A stretch of 64,000 nt of DNA from Massariosphaeria phaeospora (lineage: Eukaryota > Ascomycota > Dothideomycetes > Pleosporales): NCBI GenBank assembly GCA_011032825.1, contig JAADJZ010000003.1, positions 558,001 through 622,000 of the forward strand, read 5' to 3'. Shown here one piece after another: positions 21,309 through 31,304 of the stretch. A model generated the notes under the pieces. That model was not told the origin of the DNA. It saw only the letters and a program-made list of their open reading frames with translations, and did not search any database. A program made the translations under genes and the position numbers. The first letter of the stretch is position 1, and each line of letters begins with the position of its first letter.

Positions 21309-23098
21309 ATGTCTATGCTACAACAACAGGCGCCGCCTGTGGCAATGTTCGATCCTAACTCAACCGCACCACCACCCTACGCATCTGTGACGGGACCGCA
21401 ACAGCCACAGACATCAACACCAGCGCCGAATCAGTTTGTACAAAACCCTTTGCAGCCACAACATGGCTATCCCCAGGCTCAGCCGCAGAACCAACCTCCA
21501 GGCCCTCCAGTAGCTCAGCAACCACTCCAATATCCCCTCAACATGACACCCCAGCAGCAGCAACAGGTCCAGCAGGTCCTCCAAAACGTGCCTCCTGAGA
21601 AGCTCCAAATGTATCAGCAACAAGCTCGGCAGATGATGTCGCCTACAATGGTTATGAGCCCACAATCGTTCCAGGCCCCTCAGCAACCAGGCATGATGCA
21701 GCCCATAGTATCGCAACAGCTGAACCAGCAGCTACCGCCTCAGAACCCGCAATACACAGCCACTGCACCTTCCGGTCTGTTCGGTGCTAAACAATCCCAT
21801 GGATCCCCCACCGGGCCCAACGATGAAAAGCAAACCGGAAAAGTACAGCGATTCTTCGGAGACACTCTATTCGGCCGAGTAGCGCGATCATCCGTCCAAA
21901 CCGTGACATCAACACTGAAGATGCCCTCGTCGCTGTCTCCATGGGGCGACAACAATCCCGTAACACTTCCCAACGTCCGCTACAGAGACGCGGTTCTCTT
22001 CACCACCTTCGCATTTGTAGGCGCCCCGCTAGTCGAGGGTATTTCCGACGGCGTCTCATCCGCATTCGGCGCCGACAGCTTCATCTCGGAGATCGTAAAC
22101 TCTGGAGCCGGTGCCATTGTCGGGTCTACTGTCCTCAAGTACGGTGTTTTCCAGATCGTAGAACAGGCTATTGATAAGGGCATCATCGAGCACATGCTGC
22201 CCGAGGAAGAGAAGATGCTGCAGACTACGAATGTGAAGAGCTTGCAAGTAGGCATTAAACACAAACTCATGGGTGTCGACGCAGATCTGCGCTTCGTCGG
22301 CATATGTCCAAGTTTCAACAGCCAGGCGTGTGAGAAAGGATGGTACGCTGGTTTGGAAGATCGGCTTGGACTGTTATTCTGACTTGTCCAACAGGTTCAG
22401 CCCTTATCTTTTTGCCAGCGCAAGGACGCCAATGATACCACGCGCCAACGACTTCTCTATATGTCAATTCTTCGGCCCTTTCTCGGCGGTCCGTACTCCC
22501 GTAATCCCTCTCATACCACACATATGTAGGTATGTCTACACATCTTGCTAACCAGTCCGCAGGCGACTACGCCCTCGCGCACAAACTGCTCTCCGAGTCC
22601 ATGCACACCCTCGCCCTCTGCGACCCCAACCCGCAAACCGACATCGGCACCAACCGCATGCTAATCCTCTTCACGGGCATCTCGCCCTACCGCGCAAACA
22701 TGTGGTCGACGTCGCGGCGCCCCGGCTGCGGCACCATCATCTTCCACCTGCTCGACGGCTGTCCCGCGCTCGTCGTGCCCGTCACAAACCGCGCCCCCAT
22801 CTGCGCCTGGTCGCCCTGGACGCTAGCCCAGATGCGCGCTGCGCAGTACGCGCTGAATCCGCCGACCCCGGGGACGGGCGCGTACAGTGCCGAGTGGCAG
22901 CATGAGCAGGTGTGCGAGTGGTTGGATGGCGTGGTCAGTGTGCCGCATATTACTCCTACGGTTAGGGATAAGTATGTTGATGTGTTGGGGAGGAGTGTCA
23001 GTTTGGTGATTAATGGGGCGTTGGCGCTGGAGAAGTGCCAGCCATTGCTAGGGAGGCTGGATCCGGAGAGAGCGGGCATTGTGATGTTTAGGTATTGA
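21309..23098 (+). CDS. Conserved fungal protein with Q/P-rich N-terminus, function unknown
   Basis: Exons 21309-22329 and 22563-23098 give 518 aa. The intron is 233 bp with donor GTGAGA and acceptor CGCAG, and the phase closes. Residues 1-150 are low complexity (Gln, Pro, Met) with PPYASV and prion-like Gln runs. From about 178 the protein is folded and conserved-looking: GDTLFGRVARSSVQTVTSTL, then hydrophobic helices around FTTFAFVGAPLVEGISDG and NSGAGAIVGSTVLKYGVFQIVE. The C-terminal exon is globular (LALCDPNPQTDIGTN, RAPICAWSPWTLAQMRAA). I do not recognise a named domain. If the intron were retained, the protein would end at 22380. A role cannot be assigned. Confidence 0.8.
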
Positions 23099-23473
23099 AT
23101 TAGACTTGTAGGTAGATACCCAGATCGATTTTCTTGTTGGCTACGGCGTCCAATGTGCTTTCTTTTTACCTGTGCGAAGTAGGCTAATACGTCTACAGTT
23201 TGGTTTACGGTGTCGGCTTGAATCTCGTAATAGGACTCAAGGGCAACAAGAGGGACTTTGCCCAAAACACCACACACGATATCACACAAGTCAGACAGTA
23301 GTATCAAATCAAGAGGATCACATTCCTCCTACTACAAGAGGCAGCGACCAAGACAATCGCCCCCCCGGAGCACCCGCCCGCTCCACAAACGCCTGATCCT
23401 CCTACCCCCCCCCCCCAGACCATGACGCCCAACGCCAGCACACCCCCAACGCCACACCCCTTCCCCTTGCTAT
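23099..23473. repeat. Convergent spacer with 12-C tract
   Basis: The spacer between two convergent genes contains a 12-C homopolymer at 23405-23416 inside a Pro/Thr-codon-like CA/CC-rich stretch. No gene is seen. Confidence 0.5.
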
Positions 23474-24088
23474 CTACATGTCCTCGCCCCTCACCACGAG
23501 GACGTGGCGCAACTTGCCGAAGCCCTCCATGTCGAAGTGCGGGTACCACTCGGGCGCCAGCTTCAACTCCTCCAAGTTGACGCACGCGTGCAGCAACTTG
23601 GAGACGAGACCGACGTAGATCGCCAGCGGCAGCTCATCCCCCTCCAAATCCTCGTCGGTGAGGCCGAGCATGCGCGCGCGCTGCGCCGCGTCGTCGAAGG
23701 CAATCTGCCAGGCGGGCAAGCCCGGGGAAGAAGGCACCGCGGAACCACCACCGAAGCGGTGGAACTCGCGGCCAAAGTCCAGCACGCCGGAAAGGTCCGC
23801 GCCGTCGTACTTGGGGTTGAGCTTGATGCGCTCGATGGATAGCGCGAGGCGCGGGTTCTCGGTGATGGCGATGAGGAGGAGCGCTAGGTCGTCGCGCTTC
23901 TTCTCCTTGCGGGCCTTGTACTGCGTCCTGCCATTCTTCTCGTTGATGCCGTCTTTGCCGTCGTCGACCTGGTCCTTGAGGATGCTGAGGGGGAGGGAGG
24001 TGACGTGGCCGGCGGAGAGGTAGCCCGGTTTGACGACGCGGGGGACGAAGCCTTCGACGGCGGGGACCACGGAGTTGGATGCGGACAT
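23474..24088 (-). CDS. Hypothetical protein, 204 aa
   Basis: A single-exon frame with the first ATG at 24088 (the frame opens at a GTG four codons earlier). The N-terminus ends in a basic stretch (QYKARKEKKRDD, about 58-69). The middle has RLALSIERIKLNPKY, and the C-terminus (YVGLVSKLLHACVNLEELKLAPEW) resembles a leucine-rich repeat as found in fungal F-box-type proteins, but no F-box is visible and it stops soon after. It could be a full small protein or a truncated LRR gene. The stop falls close to the C-tract at 23405-23416. Confidence 0.6.
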   Translation of the reverse strand: MSASNSVVPAVEGFVPRVVKPGYLSAGHVTSLPLSILKDQVDDGKDGINEKNGRTQYKARKEKKRDDLALLLIAITENPRLALSIERIKLNPKYDGADLSGVLDFGREFHRFGGGSAVPSSPGLPAWQIAFDDAAQRARMLGLTDEDLEGDELPLAIYVGLVSKLLHACVNLEELKLAPEWYPHFDMEGFGKLRHVLVVRGEDM

Positions 24089-24149
24089 GGTGACGGGCAC
24101 GCGTTCAGAGGTGGCGGGATAATGGACTGTTGTGTTGTGATGGTGGACG

Positions 24150-24500
24150 ACCGTGGGAAGCGCTGCAGAAGTCGATGTCTGGGTTGCAGCAGGCGGTCCG
24201 GGTTCGCGAAGAGCAGTTGTCAGGGACTGTTCGTGTGTAGTGGGATGATGGAGCGTTGTGTTGTGGTTTGTGGACGACCGCGGGGTTTGCTGCAGAAGTT
24301 GATGTCTGAACTAGAGCAGGCGGTCCGGGATCACGAATGGCAGTTGTTAGTGACTGATCGTATGCGGCGGCAGCAGTGTTATTGGCGCTTCTGTTGTGAC
24401 GATGGAAAGCCGTGGGAACTGCTGCAGAAGTTGGTGTCTGTGTTGGAGCACGCGGTCCGGGATGACGAAGGGCAGTTCTCAGTGACTGTTCGGTGGTATC
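24150..24500. repeat. Three-copy tandem repeat, about 130-bp period
   Basis: Three diverged copies share CTGCAGAAGT followed by TGGTGTCTG/TCGATGTCTG, then GCGGTCCGGG and CAGTT.TCAG.GACTGTTCG. The anchor CTGCAG occurs at 24163, 24290 and 24422, so the unit steps are 127 and 132 bp. Read on the plus strand, each copy gives a similar helix-like peptide (LLQKLMSELEQAVRDHE), but the first copy is in a different frame and no start or splice context makes a gene. The minus-strand frame 24105-24590 is also built from the repeat. Confidence 0.75.
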
Positions 24501-25182
24501 GGCGCAGCAGGTAGGTCCGTCGCAGTAATGGGTGGTCTGTTGCAGCAGTGGGATGTAGACGCAACAGAAGAAGTTGTGTCGAGTGGGCATTTTGCTGCGT
24601 TATATGGCCGGTATCGGTGCTCTCGAGCAGAGTTTTCCCACGACAGTGTCACCTAAACAACCCGACCCACGATACCAGATACTAGCGGTACCGAAAATGT
24701 ACCGGTTGTCTTGCTGTGAAAAAAGTGGGGGTGGGCAGAAGGCTCCAGAAGCCCCGAACCACTCCCGCCAAGCGAGGTACAGTGAAAGATGGAGAGCGAG
24801 AAGTTTGACAGGAAACCGACAGGGGCAAGTTCGTTGCTTGTGTGTATTTTCGACTGATTGATGTGGAAGCAGCGCAGGAGACGTAGAAAAAGATTGCAAT
24901 GGAACGTATATAATATGATACAGGAGGAAACCGACCCGTACCCTCTACCTGATTGGTATCTCTATCAATGGTGCCACCGCCAACTCGTGTATTCACATTC
25001 GCATTCATTAGCAAGCAACAATAGAAGAAAGTATGAACCAGAAAACAATCGACCAAGCACCAGAAATGCAAGAAACATGTCCCGCCCAGAAGGGGAAATG
25101 GCCCCGTAGTCCCTAACAAAAATATCCGCCAACTCCAGCGCTGCTAACAAGGCCATCAAGCGGCCGTCTCCTCCCTGGGGTT
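24501..25182. other. Intergenic
   Basis: AT-richer DNA between the repeat array and the deoxyribosyltransferase-like gene. Frames here show no recognised protein and no splice pattern. Confidence 0.5.
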
Positions 25183-25914
25183 CTAATCTGCTGAAGACGG
25201 CTCGCTAAGAAGCTTGCCATTCTCGTCGACGTCCAAATCGTTCTTCTTCAGCTCCTTCATGATCAGACCAACCAGCCCCTCGAAGGTCTCGCAGTACGGG
25301 ATGCCATACTTCCCGCACACGATGTGGATGTTGCCAGATTTCCAGAACCTCTTGTCGCAGCACACCACGACTTTGTGCTTCTCAGCCAAGAGACCCAGCT
25401 CTAGCATCGTCACTGGACTCCTCGTGTTGTGGTCGAAGAAGAAGCAGACGACCGTGACGTCGTCGAGAGCCTTCAGCTCCCATTCCACCTGTGTCTTGAA
25501 GTCCATGTCGTCCTTCGCGGGTATGATGCTAGTGTTCCAGTGTCCGCGACGAGGGTTGCAGACTGTGATGGGCAGATGATGCAGGCGCTTGACCATGTGT
25601 GGTTGCCATTGGACGGCGTTGCCCATCTCGATGCTGCCAGCCAGGAATACGGAGTGTTTGTTCTTGGTGATAGCAGGATTCTTGGGCGGCATGCAGTGGA
25701 TGAAGGAGGGGTGCTGGGGCGGGAGGGGCTCCGGGTGGGGAGGTAATTGATGATCCTTGTCTTCTACGTCCTGGTCGATGCTTACGGTGCCGGGTTTCTT
25801 GTCTTTGGCTGCGTCTTCTGCGTCTGCACTTGGCTTTGGGGGCGTCGTATGTTGTGACGCAGTACCTCCTGAAACAGGCGTGCCTTGCGCAGCTGTGTCT
25901 TGCTTCGAGGCCAT
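25183..25914 (-). CDS. Nucleoside 2-deoxyribosyltransferase-like protein
   Basis: A single 243-aa exon. After a polar Pro/Asp-rich N-terminal 80 residues, the fold begins with KHSVFLAGSIEMG, the glycine-rich first strand and loop of the nucleoside 2-deoxyribosyltransferase superfamily. Next come VCNPRRGHWN and the acidic helix FKTQVEWELKALDDVTVVCFFF, and the active-site-like RSPVTMLELGLLA with the expected Glu. It matches the fungal Nuc_deoxyri_tr2 type. Members transfer or hydrolyse deoxyribose of nucleosides, but fungal substrates are not established. The GKYGIPYC region fits the last strand. No intron. Confidence 0.8.
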   Translation of the reverse strand: MASKQDTAAQGTPVSGGTASQHTTPPKPSADAEDAAKDKKPGTVSIDQDVEDKDHQLPPHPEPLPPQHPSFIHCMPPKNPAITKNKHSVFLAGSIEMGNAVQWQPHMVKRLHHLPITVCNPRRGHWNTSIIPAKDDMDFKTQVEWELKALDDVTVVCFFFDHNTRSPVTMLELGLLAEKHKVVVCCDKRFWKSGNIHIVCGKYGIPYCETFEGLVGLIMKELKKNDLDVDENGKLLSEPSSAD

Positions 25915-27092
25915 TATCGAAGTCGAGAAATGGTTTGTCGATTGGGAAACTCGTTCTATGATGATGGCAGTCGTTAATATCGGAAGCGTATGCGACCTCG
26001 AGAAGAACGTGGGTTAAAGGCCGAGACGTGGAGTTGCAGTTAAAGCTAGAGCTTGGGGGTCAGTGGGGGATTTATAGCGGGGCGATGGGTCCTCGTACAC
26101 GGGGATTATGACGGTGCGTGGCCTAGGGCTGAGAAACGGCTTGCGCGCGATTGCAAACGGGCGCTGTCGGGTGAATTGAGAGTCGTGGAATTGAATCGTG
26201 CACTGGAATGACAAACAGACCGTCTGCACGCGGCCGTCATATTGTTTATATTCTATGCTCTGGTCGCGCGGGAAGATCGGTTTGGTCGTGCCTGTCCCTT
26301 GCTGCTCCGCCTCGTGGCTGGAGACACATCTCACACTAAGATCCGGTCACTAGGTCACCGCCCTTAGACCATCTGCTAGCGGTGGCTGAGGCTCGTGATC
26401 AAGCGTTGGTTTGCAAGGTTGATTGTGAGGCGCCTTCGTTGCGTTTCCTCGTGCAACTGCCAACCATAGACTCTATCTACTACACCCAGCCATCGCTAGG
26501 ACCATGCACGAGCAATCTTCACCACAGGGGGTCGGAAGACATCTGCACAGCTCACGGTTGGAGCGGAGAGATCCGCTGCGACGGGCATCGATTGGATGCC
26601 GCAGCTGATGAGCTACATACGCGCACGTGCGAATAATACGACCTGAGTATCCCCTGGGCTCAGGTACTCTGCTCCCGCTGACTGGTTAGGTGCCAAATAC
26701 GAGATGAACCTGACCCATTGTTTCAAGAGCTGATCGAGTTGTCACACATCCTCTTTGCGGATGCTCCGTATGACGGCCAGGGAAGGGATGCCTGAGGTTC
26801 TGGGCAGCAGATGTTGTATACGATCATCCAGCGGTCAGGTAATCTCGGGGAGATTTTAGACCTTGATTATAGGGTTTCGATGAGCCCAGACGCCGCATGG
26901 AGACAATTGTTCTACTGCGGGTTATCGGAGGCCACGACTCACGTCATACGGCACCTCTATTAACAACCCGATACTGCGCCGTCTACGCCTTCAGGAGTGA
27001 AGCCAGGTATAAAAGTTCGCGTGGATGCTCAAGGGGAGCCTTATTTGTATTCAGCAGAAGCTGAACAGGTAGCTATTTTGTAGGGAGTGAAG
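25915..27092. other. Intergenic
   Basis: About 1.2 kb without a supported gene. Frames at 26014-26334 (minus) and 26382-26636 (plus) have no recognisable domain. Confidence 0.5.
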
Positions 27093-28553
27093 CTAGCTAA
27101 TAGCAATTTCATGAAGTTCAGCGAATAATAGCCACTTGTCTTCGTCCCTAATGGGCCAACAGAATGCCCTTTCAGCTATGTCGGCCACTCCAAACACGAC
27201 GGCGGACAATTGTTCTTTATTAAAAGTCCGTAAGTTGGTGTACCTGTCTCTGTCCCCTATCTGTAATAGCTCACCAAGTATGTAGGAGGTTGCGTGAGTA
27301 ATCAAACTTGTGCGCAACTGTTGCGACTTCGAGCTGTCGAGTAGAGGCTCTACGCCTTCGTCTTGGAGGAATCGGCATACTGTCTCCATGTTTGGGTGGC
27401 AGAATGATAGGGAGTACTGTAGATAACATAAGATCGCGGAAGAAGAGTTGCTTCTTTGAACATACCACAAGTAGACTATTTCCAACAGGGTCCAGGTCAA
27501 AGGGACTAGCATCACCCCGACTGAATGCCATTTGGATGCCCTCTAAGTCGCCGAGACTGACTAACTCGAAGATAGGGGCAGTATAGGGTCTGATACAAGG
27601 GAAGTGTATATGTCGAACTGAAAGCCCTTTCCTTTGATCGTATAAAACCGAACCTACGACTGCCCTTGTGCAAATCCAGGTCAGAAGAATGATCTTGAAG
27701 AACAGAGTTGTGATTTGCTGACGGCATTGCATACATCTTGGATCCCTGCAGTGTGGTGAAACACCACTGAATGCAATCAAGAGAACACCGGTGAAGTATA
27801 TTGAAGGAATCGGTGGGTATGGAAGGCGTTCTAGTCATAGAATCGATCTGTGTTACAATCCCCGAGTTGGATTCGTGGTTGTGTCTATGGTCGAAGGCTA
27901 TAATCTGCCCACTCGCATACTCGGAGTCGGTGTGTATGGAGTCGATTTGAATTGCAGACCCCGAATCGGTATCGCGTATATAATCGACCGCTGTAGTCTG
28001 CCCGCTCGCATATTCGGGCCTTTGTTGAACAATCTCGACGTCCCCGTCCTGTTTCCCGATGATCTTTCTAGTGCTAAGCCGAACCTGTTTGCTAGTTGAC
28101 AGCGTTGCGACCACTGTTACAGCACCGAATTTTGACTGGATCTTCTCAAGTAAGCCTTTTACTTTGCCTTGATAGCGTAGCCACTGGGTCTTGTCGACTT
28201 TGCCAGTTCCGCGCTTGACCACTTTCAGTATGATTTTGTCCAGCTCGGCCAGTTTGTCCTCAATAGGCTTTATGGTCCATGCTATCATATCATTGCAATC
28301 TTCTGGCAGGCTTTCAAGCAGGACATTAGTTACGGGTTGGGGCCATCTGAGAAAGATAATACCTGTCTGTTCCACCATGTTCGTGCTTGGCGTAGTGTAC
28401 CAGTTTTCGCATCTGCTTGATGTGGTCTTTGACCTCTGCAACCACTTGGTCGGCATCCTTGAGTTTGATTATACTGTGAATCAGGTTGCCGAGCTTGTTT
28501 GACGCCTCGATTATTGTGATAGCGCTTGCAATGATGGACACTGGTTCAGCCAT
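27093..28553 (-). CDS. Fungal NLR-N-terminal-type protein with ankyrin-like C-terminus, possibly decayed
   Basis: The start MAEPVSIIASAITIIEASNKL is the N-terminal helical domain common to fungal STAND/ankyrin proteins. Exon 28363-28553 joins 28310 downward (donor GTATTA, phase 2). Exon 27466 upward to at least 27750 holds SPHCRDPRCMQC, SVLYDQRKGL and LGDLEGIQMAFSRGDASPFD, the Cys-motif and ankyrin-like entry seen in this family. It joins exon 27093-27416 through a 49-bp intron with donor GTATGT and acceptor CTACAG. The junction between the second and third pieces is not clear; one option is donor at GTATGC near 27920 with acceptor TTCAG near 27770. The ankyrin part is short, so the gene may be a truncated remnant. 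Such proteins are often linked to self/non-self recognition; that is inference. Confidence 0.5.
27830..28015 (-). repeat. Exact-period 93-bp tandem duplication
   Basis: Two adjacent 31-codon units both start EYASGQ (28015 and 27922) and carry a shared QIDS near the end. They diverge in the middle (TTAVDYIRDTD versus IIAFDHRHNHE). The unit length is a multiple of three, so it keeps the frame of the surrounding exon. Confidence 0.75.
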
Positions 28554-29291
28554 CGATTCTTGTGCCTCCTCAAAACCGGTCAAAGAGCCGCGGCGGCGTA
28601 TCTGTCGGGTGTAGGATCGAGTGCTGAGAGCTATGCAGAAAGCGAAGTTGATTCAATATGTCGGTGTGCTGAGGAGATCGATGATATCTTGATGAACCAG
28701 TGCGAGATGGGTCATAGAGGGTATGTTAAGAGACTGCTGAGCTAGGCTGAAGGACATCTTCCCGTGGTACGAAAGAGGCATGTGATGCTGCAAAAGCTGT
28801 GCGCTAAACTTGTTCATCGTGCAACAGAGCTGGCCAAAAGCCATTTGTTGAGAGGTACTTGCATACATAGACGCTTGCATAGCCAATCGATCCTTATGGT
28901 ACGTTTACATTGTACTTTGTTATTCGACGCTTCGAACTCGCTGCTAAGTCTGCGGCCGCGTTGGCTCAGTCGAGACAAAGGTTTTCCGCGACTTTTTTAC
29001 TTGAAAGTGGAAGAGAGCACGGAGCAGCGAAGGACAGATGAGAAGACAGTTGTGGACGAAGCACGGCCGTCGTCTGCTCCCCCAGACCACGCTTGGCCTA
29101 GGCTAGTAATAGTGGATCCAATGCGATCCAATGGATTGGATGCCATCACGTGCTCCCGCGATGATCGACATGGGTCAAACTCGAAAAGACATCAACACTA
29201 GGCATCCGCGCGGCAGATCTCCCTCGTAACCCCCACCTCTAGCTACACAGCTCGCCCCCTTCCGTCGCGCTCCACTTAGCCTTCATAAGTG
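28554..29291. other. Intergenic between divergent genes
   Basis: About 740 bp. A 145-codon plus-strand frame at 28764-29201 has no recognisable features. A small direct/inverted repeat of GATCCAATG lies near 29116-29140. Confidence 0.45.
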
Positions 29292-30137
29292 ATGGCAGCT
29301 CATACACCAGGAGGGCTGGCACGCCGGTTCGGGCATCGAGAACCCTTCGAGCCCTCTTCGATCCCCATCGCCAACCTCCAGCTGCTGAGTCTAGACCGCA
29401 GTTCAGACCTCAAGATTTACCGCCAAAGTCTCGGCCCTAGTGTGCAGTATCGCGATCTATCACTACTGAGCCATGACGGTCTCCGAGCTCAATTCGAATT
29501 CCATCGCGACCGCCTCCTTTTCTACCGCGACCAGGAAGACCAAGCGCTCGGTTATCCTAGTCCAGGACGTGGCTCCCACGCGCCTCCGTCCGTGCCAACC
29601 GCCAACACTAGTACCGCAAATAGTATTCATGGCCCTACGCCGCGGCCTCCACAGGCGCACTTCCTCGCTGCTCCTCCTCCAGCTCCCGGCCGATCACCAT
29701 TACCAGGAGACGTGTCTACGTACCCACCTGAGCTCCAACAAGTCTCCGCACGCAACAGGTCACCAAAACCGGGAGACGTGTCCTCATACCCACCTGAGCT
29801 CCAGCAGGTTCTGAAAAGCTCCACCAAACCATACCACTCATCGCCACGCCCAGGCACGATATATCAGATTATACAAGAGATCGAGAGCACCTATCAAGGC
29901 GACTCGACGGACATTATTGGCACATATGACACGGTGGACGAAGCCAACTACAAGGCGGCAGAATACTTCCTCGAAGAATACAACCTGAAGTACTGCGAGA
30001 ATCCCAAGTATGAGGTGATGAACAACGGCACGGTGCGTCTGGAGGTGGAGACTGATGGGTCAATGGGCGGTCTCGTTACGGTGTATATCAAGTCCTCCGT
30101 GGTGGACAGAGCAAGAGGTGGCCGCACGAAGAGGTAG
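29292..30137 (+). CDS. Conserved fungal hypothetical protein, 281 aa
   Basis: A single exon; the frame opens at GTG 29289 but the first ATG is 29292. The middle is Pro/Ser-rich and contains a 13-residue peptide repeated almost exactly (PGDVSTYPPELQQ and PGDVSSYPPELQQ, about residues 139-175). The C-terminal 85 residues look folded: IIGTYDTVDEANYKAAEYFLEE, then NNGTVRLEVETDGSMGGLVTVYIKSS, an alternation of helix and strands that resembles small fungal domains of unknown role. There is no signal peptide or membrane segment. A function cannot be given. Confidence 0.7.
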   Translation: MAAHTPGGLARRFGHREPFEPSSIPIANLQLLSLDRSSDLKIYRQSLGPSVQYRDLSLLSHDGLRAQFEFHRDRLLFYRDQEDQALGYPSPGRGSHAPPSVPTANTSTANSIHGPTPRPPQAHFLAAPPPAPGRSPLPGDVSTYPPELQQVSARNRSPKPGDVSSYPPELQQVLKSSTKPYHSSPRPGTIYQIIQEIESTYQGDSTDIIGTYDTVDEANYKAAEYFLEEYNLKYCENPKYEVMNNGTVRLEVETDGSMGGLVTVYIKSSVVDRARGGRTKR

Positions 30138-30851
30138 AGAAGGGCGGCTGGGAGAATTCCCAACCGGGAGATGGAAAGCAATGTGACACCGGATCTTCAA
30201 GGCGGGCTTGACAGATATAGGGGCGTTCTAGGCATACGATATACCAAGGGCATTTCGATGGCAGGAATGAATTTCATTTACAGCATGGTCTGCTTGTACT
30301 ATTATACTTATAGGGTTAAGGGTAGTCACAGCATACTTTTCTTCAAAATGAGAGAACTATTATGAACTACTGTCTCTCTCTCTGGCATAATTTGTTGCTG
30401 ATGCGCCCCTATGCGACTATATCCTCTTACCTCTACAAGTTCTTTTCTGTATAGACGTCACCTAGTATGCTAGATACGATACTGCTTTGTAAAGATAAAG
30501 ATAAGGTATATGCTTGATACGAGAATCTCCCATCATGTCAAAAGGATTGCCTAGAGTGTATCCATCGGCAATGGGTTCTGCTAGGAGGAGGATGTGTCAA
30601 GTGTCGTGGGCGCTAGGTTACAAAGCAGCATCTTACAAGGTATAAATGGAACAGAGGCCTCCCTGATAACAGATGAATAGATCTACCTATCAACTGCCGT
30701 TTACCCCGTAGAGGGTCATTCATAGGTGACCGAGTTACTCAGCGCTTTTTTCTGCGGCCAAACCTAACGATTTGGGTCACATATGCAGCTGCTTCCTGCA
30801 TAAGGCCTGATGTTCCTCGAGCCTCACGGTTGTCCATTGTTTGTCCACCAC
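30138..30851. other. Convergent spacer
   Basis: About 700 bp between convergent genes, holding one copy of a dispersed repeat (30452-30575). No gene is supported. Confidence 0.5.
30452..30575 (+). repeat. Dispersed repeat, copy 1
   Basis: About 124 bp from TAGACGTCACCTAGTATGC to CCATCGGCAATGGG. It matches 54768-54892 in the same orientation over its whole length with scattered changes and small gaps. No terminal repeats are evident, so it may be a fragment of a non-coding element such as a MITE, SINE or old LTR. Confidence 0.7.
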
Positions 30852-31304
30852 CTAGAGTTTCTCCTTCGCCTCCGTGATGCCCACATGCTGCAAGAAGCAG
30901 ATCCTCAAGACAACCGGAACCCAGAGAGTCCCGACCGCCATCCAGTCCTCGAAGCGCCAGAGCCACGGGCTCAGAAACACCTTGGTGCCCAGGACGCCCC
31001 ATGCAGCATAGAGATGCAGTGTGTCGCAGAGCAGCATGCCGAGCATCATCGTCTTCCAGACCTTGAAGTCCTTGGCCGCGCGAAGCACGAAGGCCTCATT
31101 GAATGCGAAGAGGGTGTAGGTCGCTGCCAGCTGGTCGAAGATGACTTGCGAATCGGGCTTGTAGACGGCGGCGGCTGACATGGTGGCGAGGAACCATGGG
31201 GCGTTGAAGTGGCAGAGGATCGCGCCGTTGAAGGCCATGAGCGGCTCGAGCCAGAGGAGGAAGACGCGGTAGACCAACGGGATATGTGGAAGCTGGGAAG
31301 CCAT
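30852..31304 (-). CDS. DUF7704 membrane protein
   Basis: A single 150-aa exon. Four hydrophobic segments are visible: about residues 10-32 (RVFLLWLEPLMAFNGAIL), 53-76, 83-107 (MMLGMLLCDTLHLYAAWGVL) and 121-143. The paired features LWLEP in the first segment, WFLATMSAAA after it and the DTLHLYA helix are typical of the fungal DUF7704 family, whose function is unknown. It probably sits in an internal membrane. The start ATG 31304 begins MASQLPHIPLVYR. The short C-terminus ends in charged residues (ITEAKEKL). Confidence 0.78.
   Translation of the reverse strand: MASQLPHIPLVYRVFLLWLEPLMAFNGAILCHFNAPWFLATMSAAAVYKPDSQVIFDQLAATYTLFAFNEAFVLRAAKDFKVWKTMMLGMLLCDTLHLYAAWGVLGTKVFLSPWLWRFEDWMAVGTLWVPVVLRICFLQHVGITEAKEKL

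Noticed and set aside
24105..24590. A 161-codon minus-strand frame as a gene
   Set aside because: It is made of the tandem repeat read in one frame, without splice signals or a domain.
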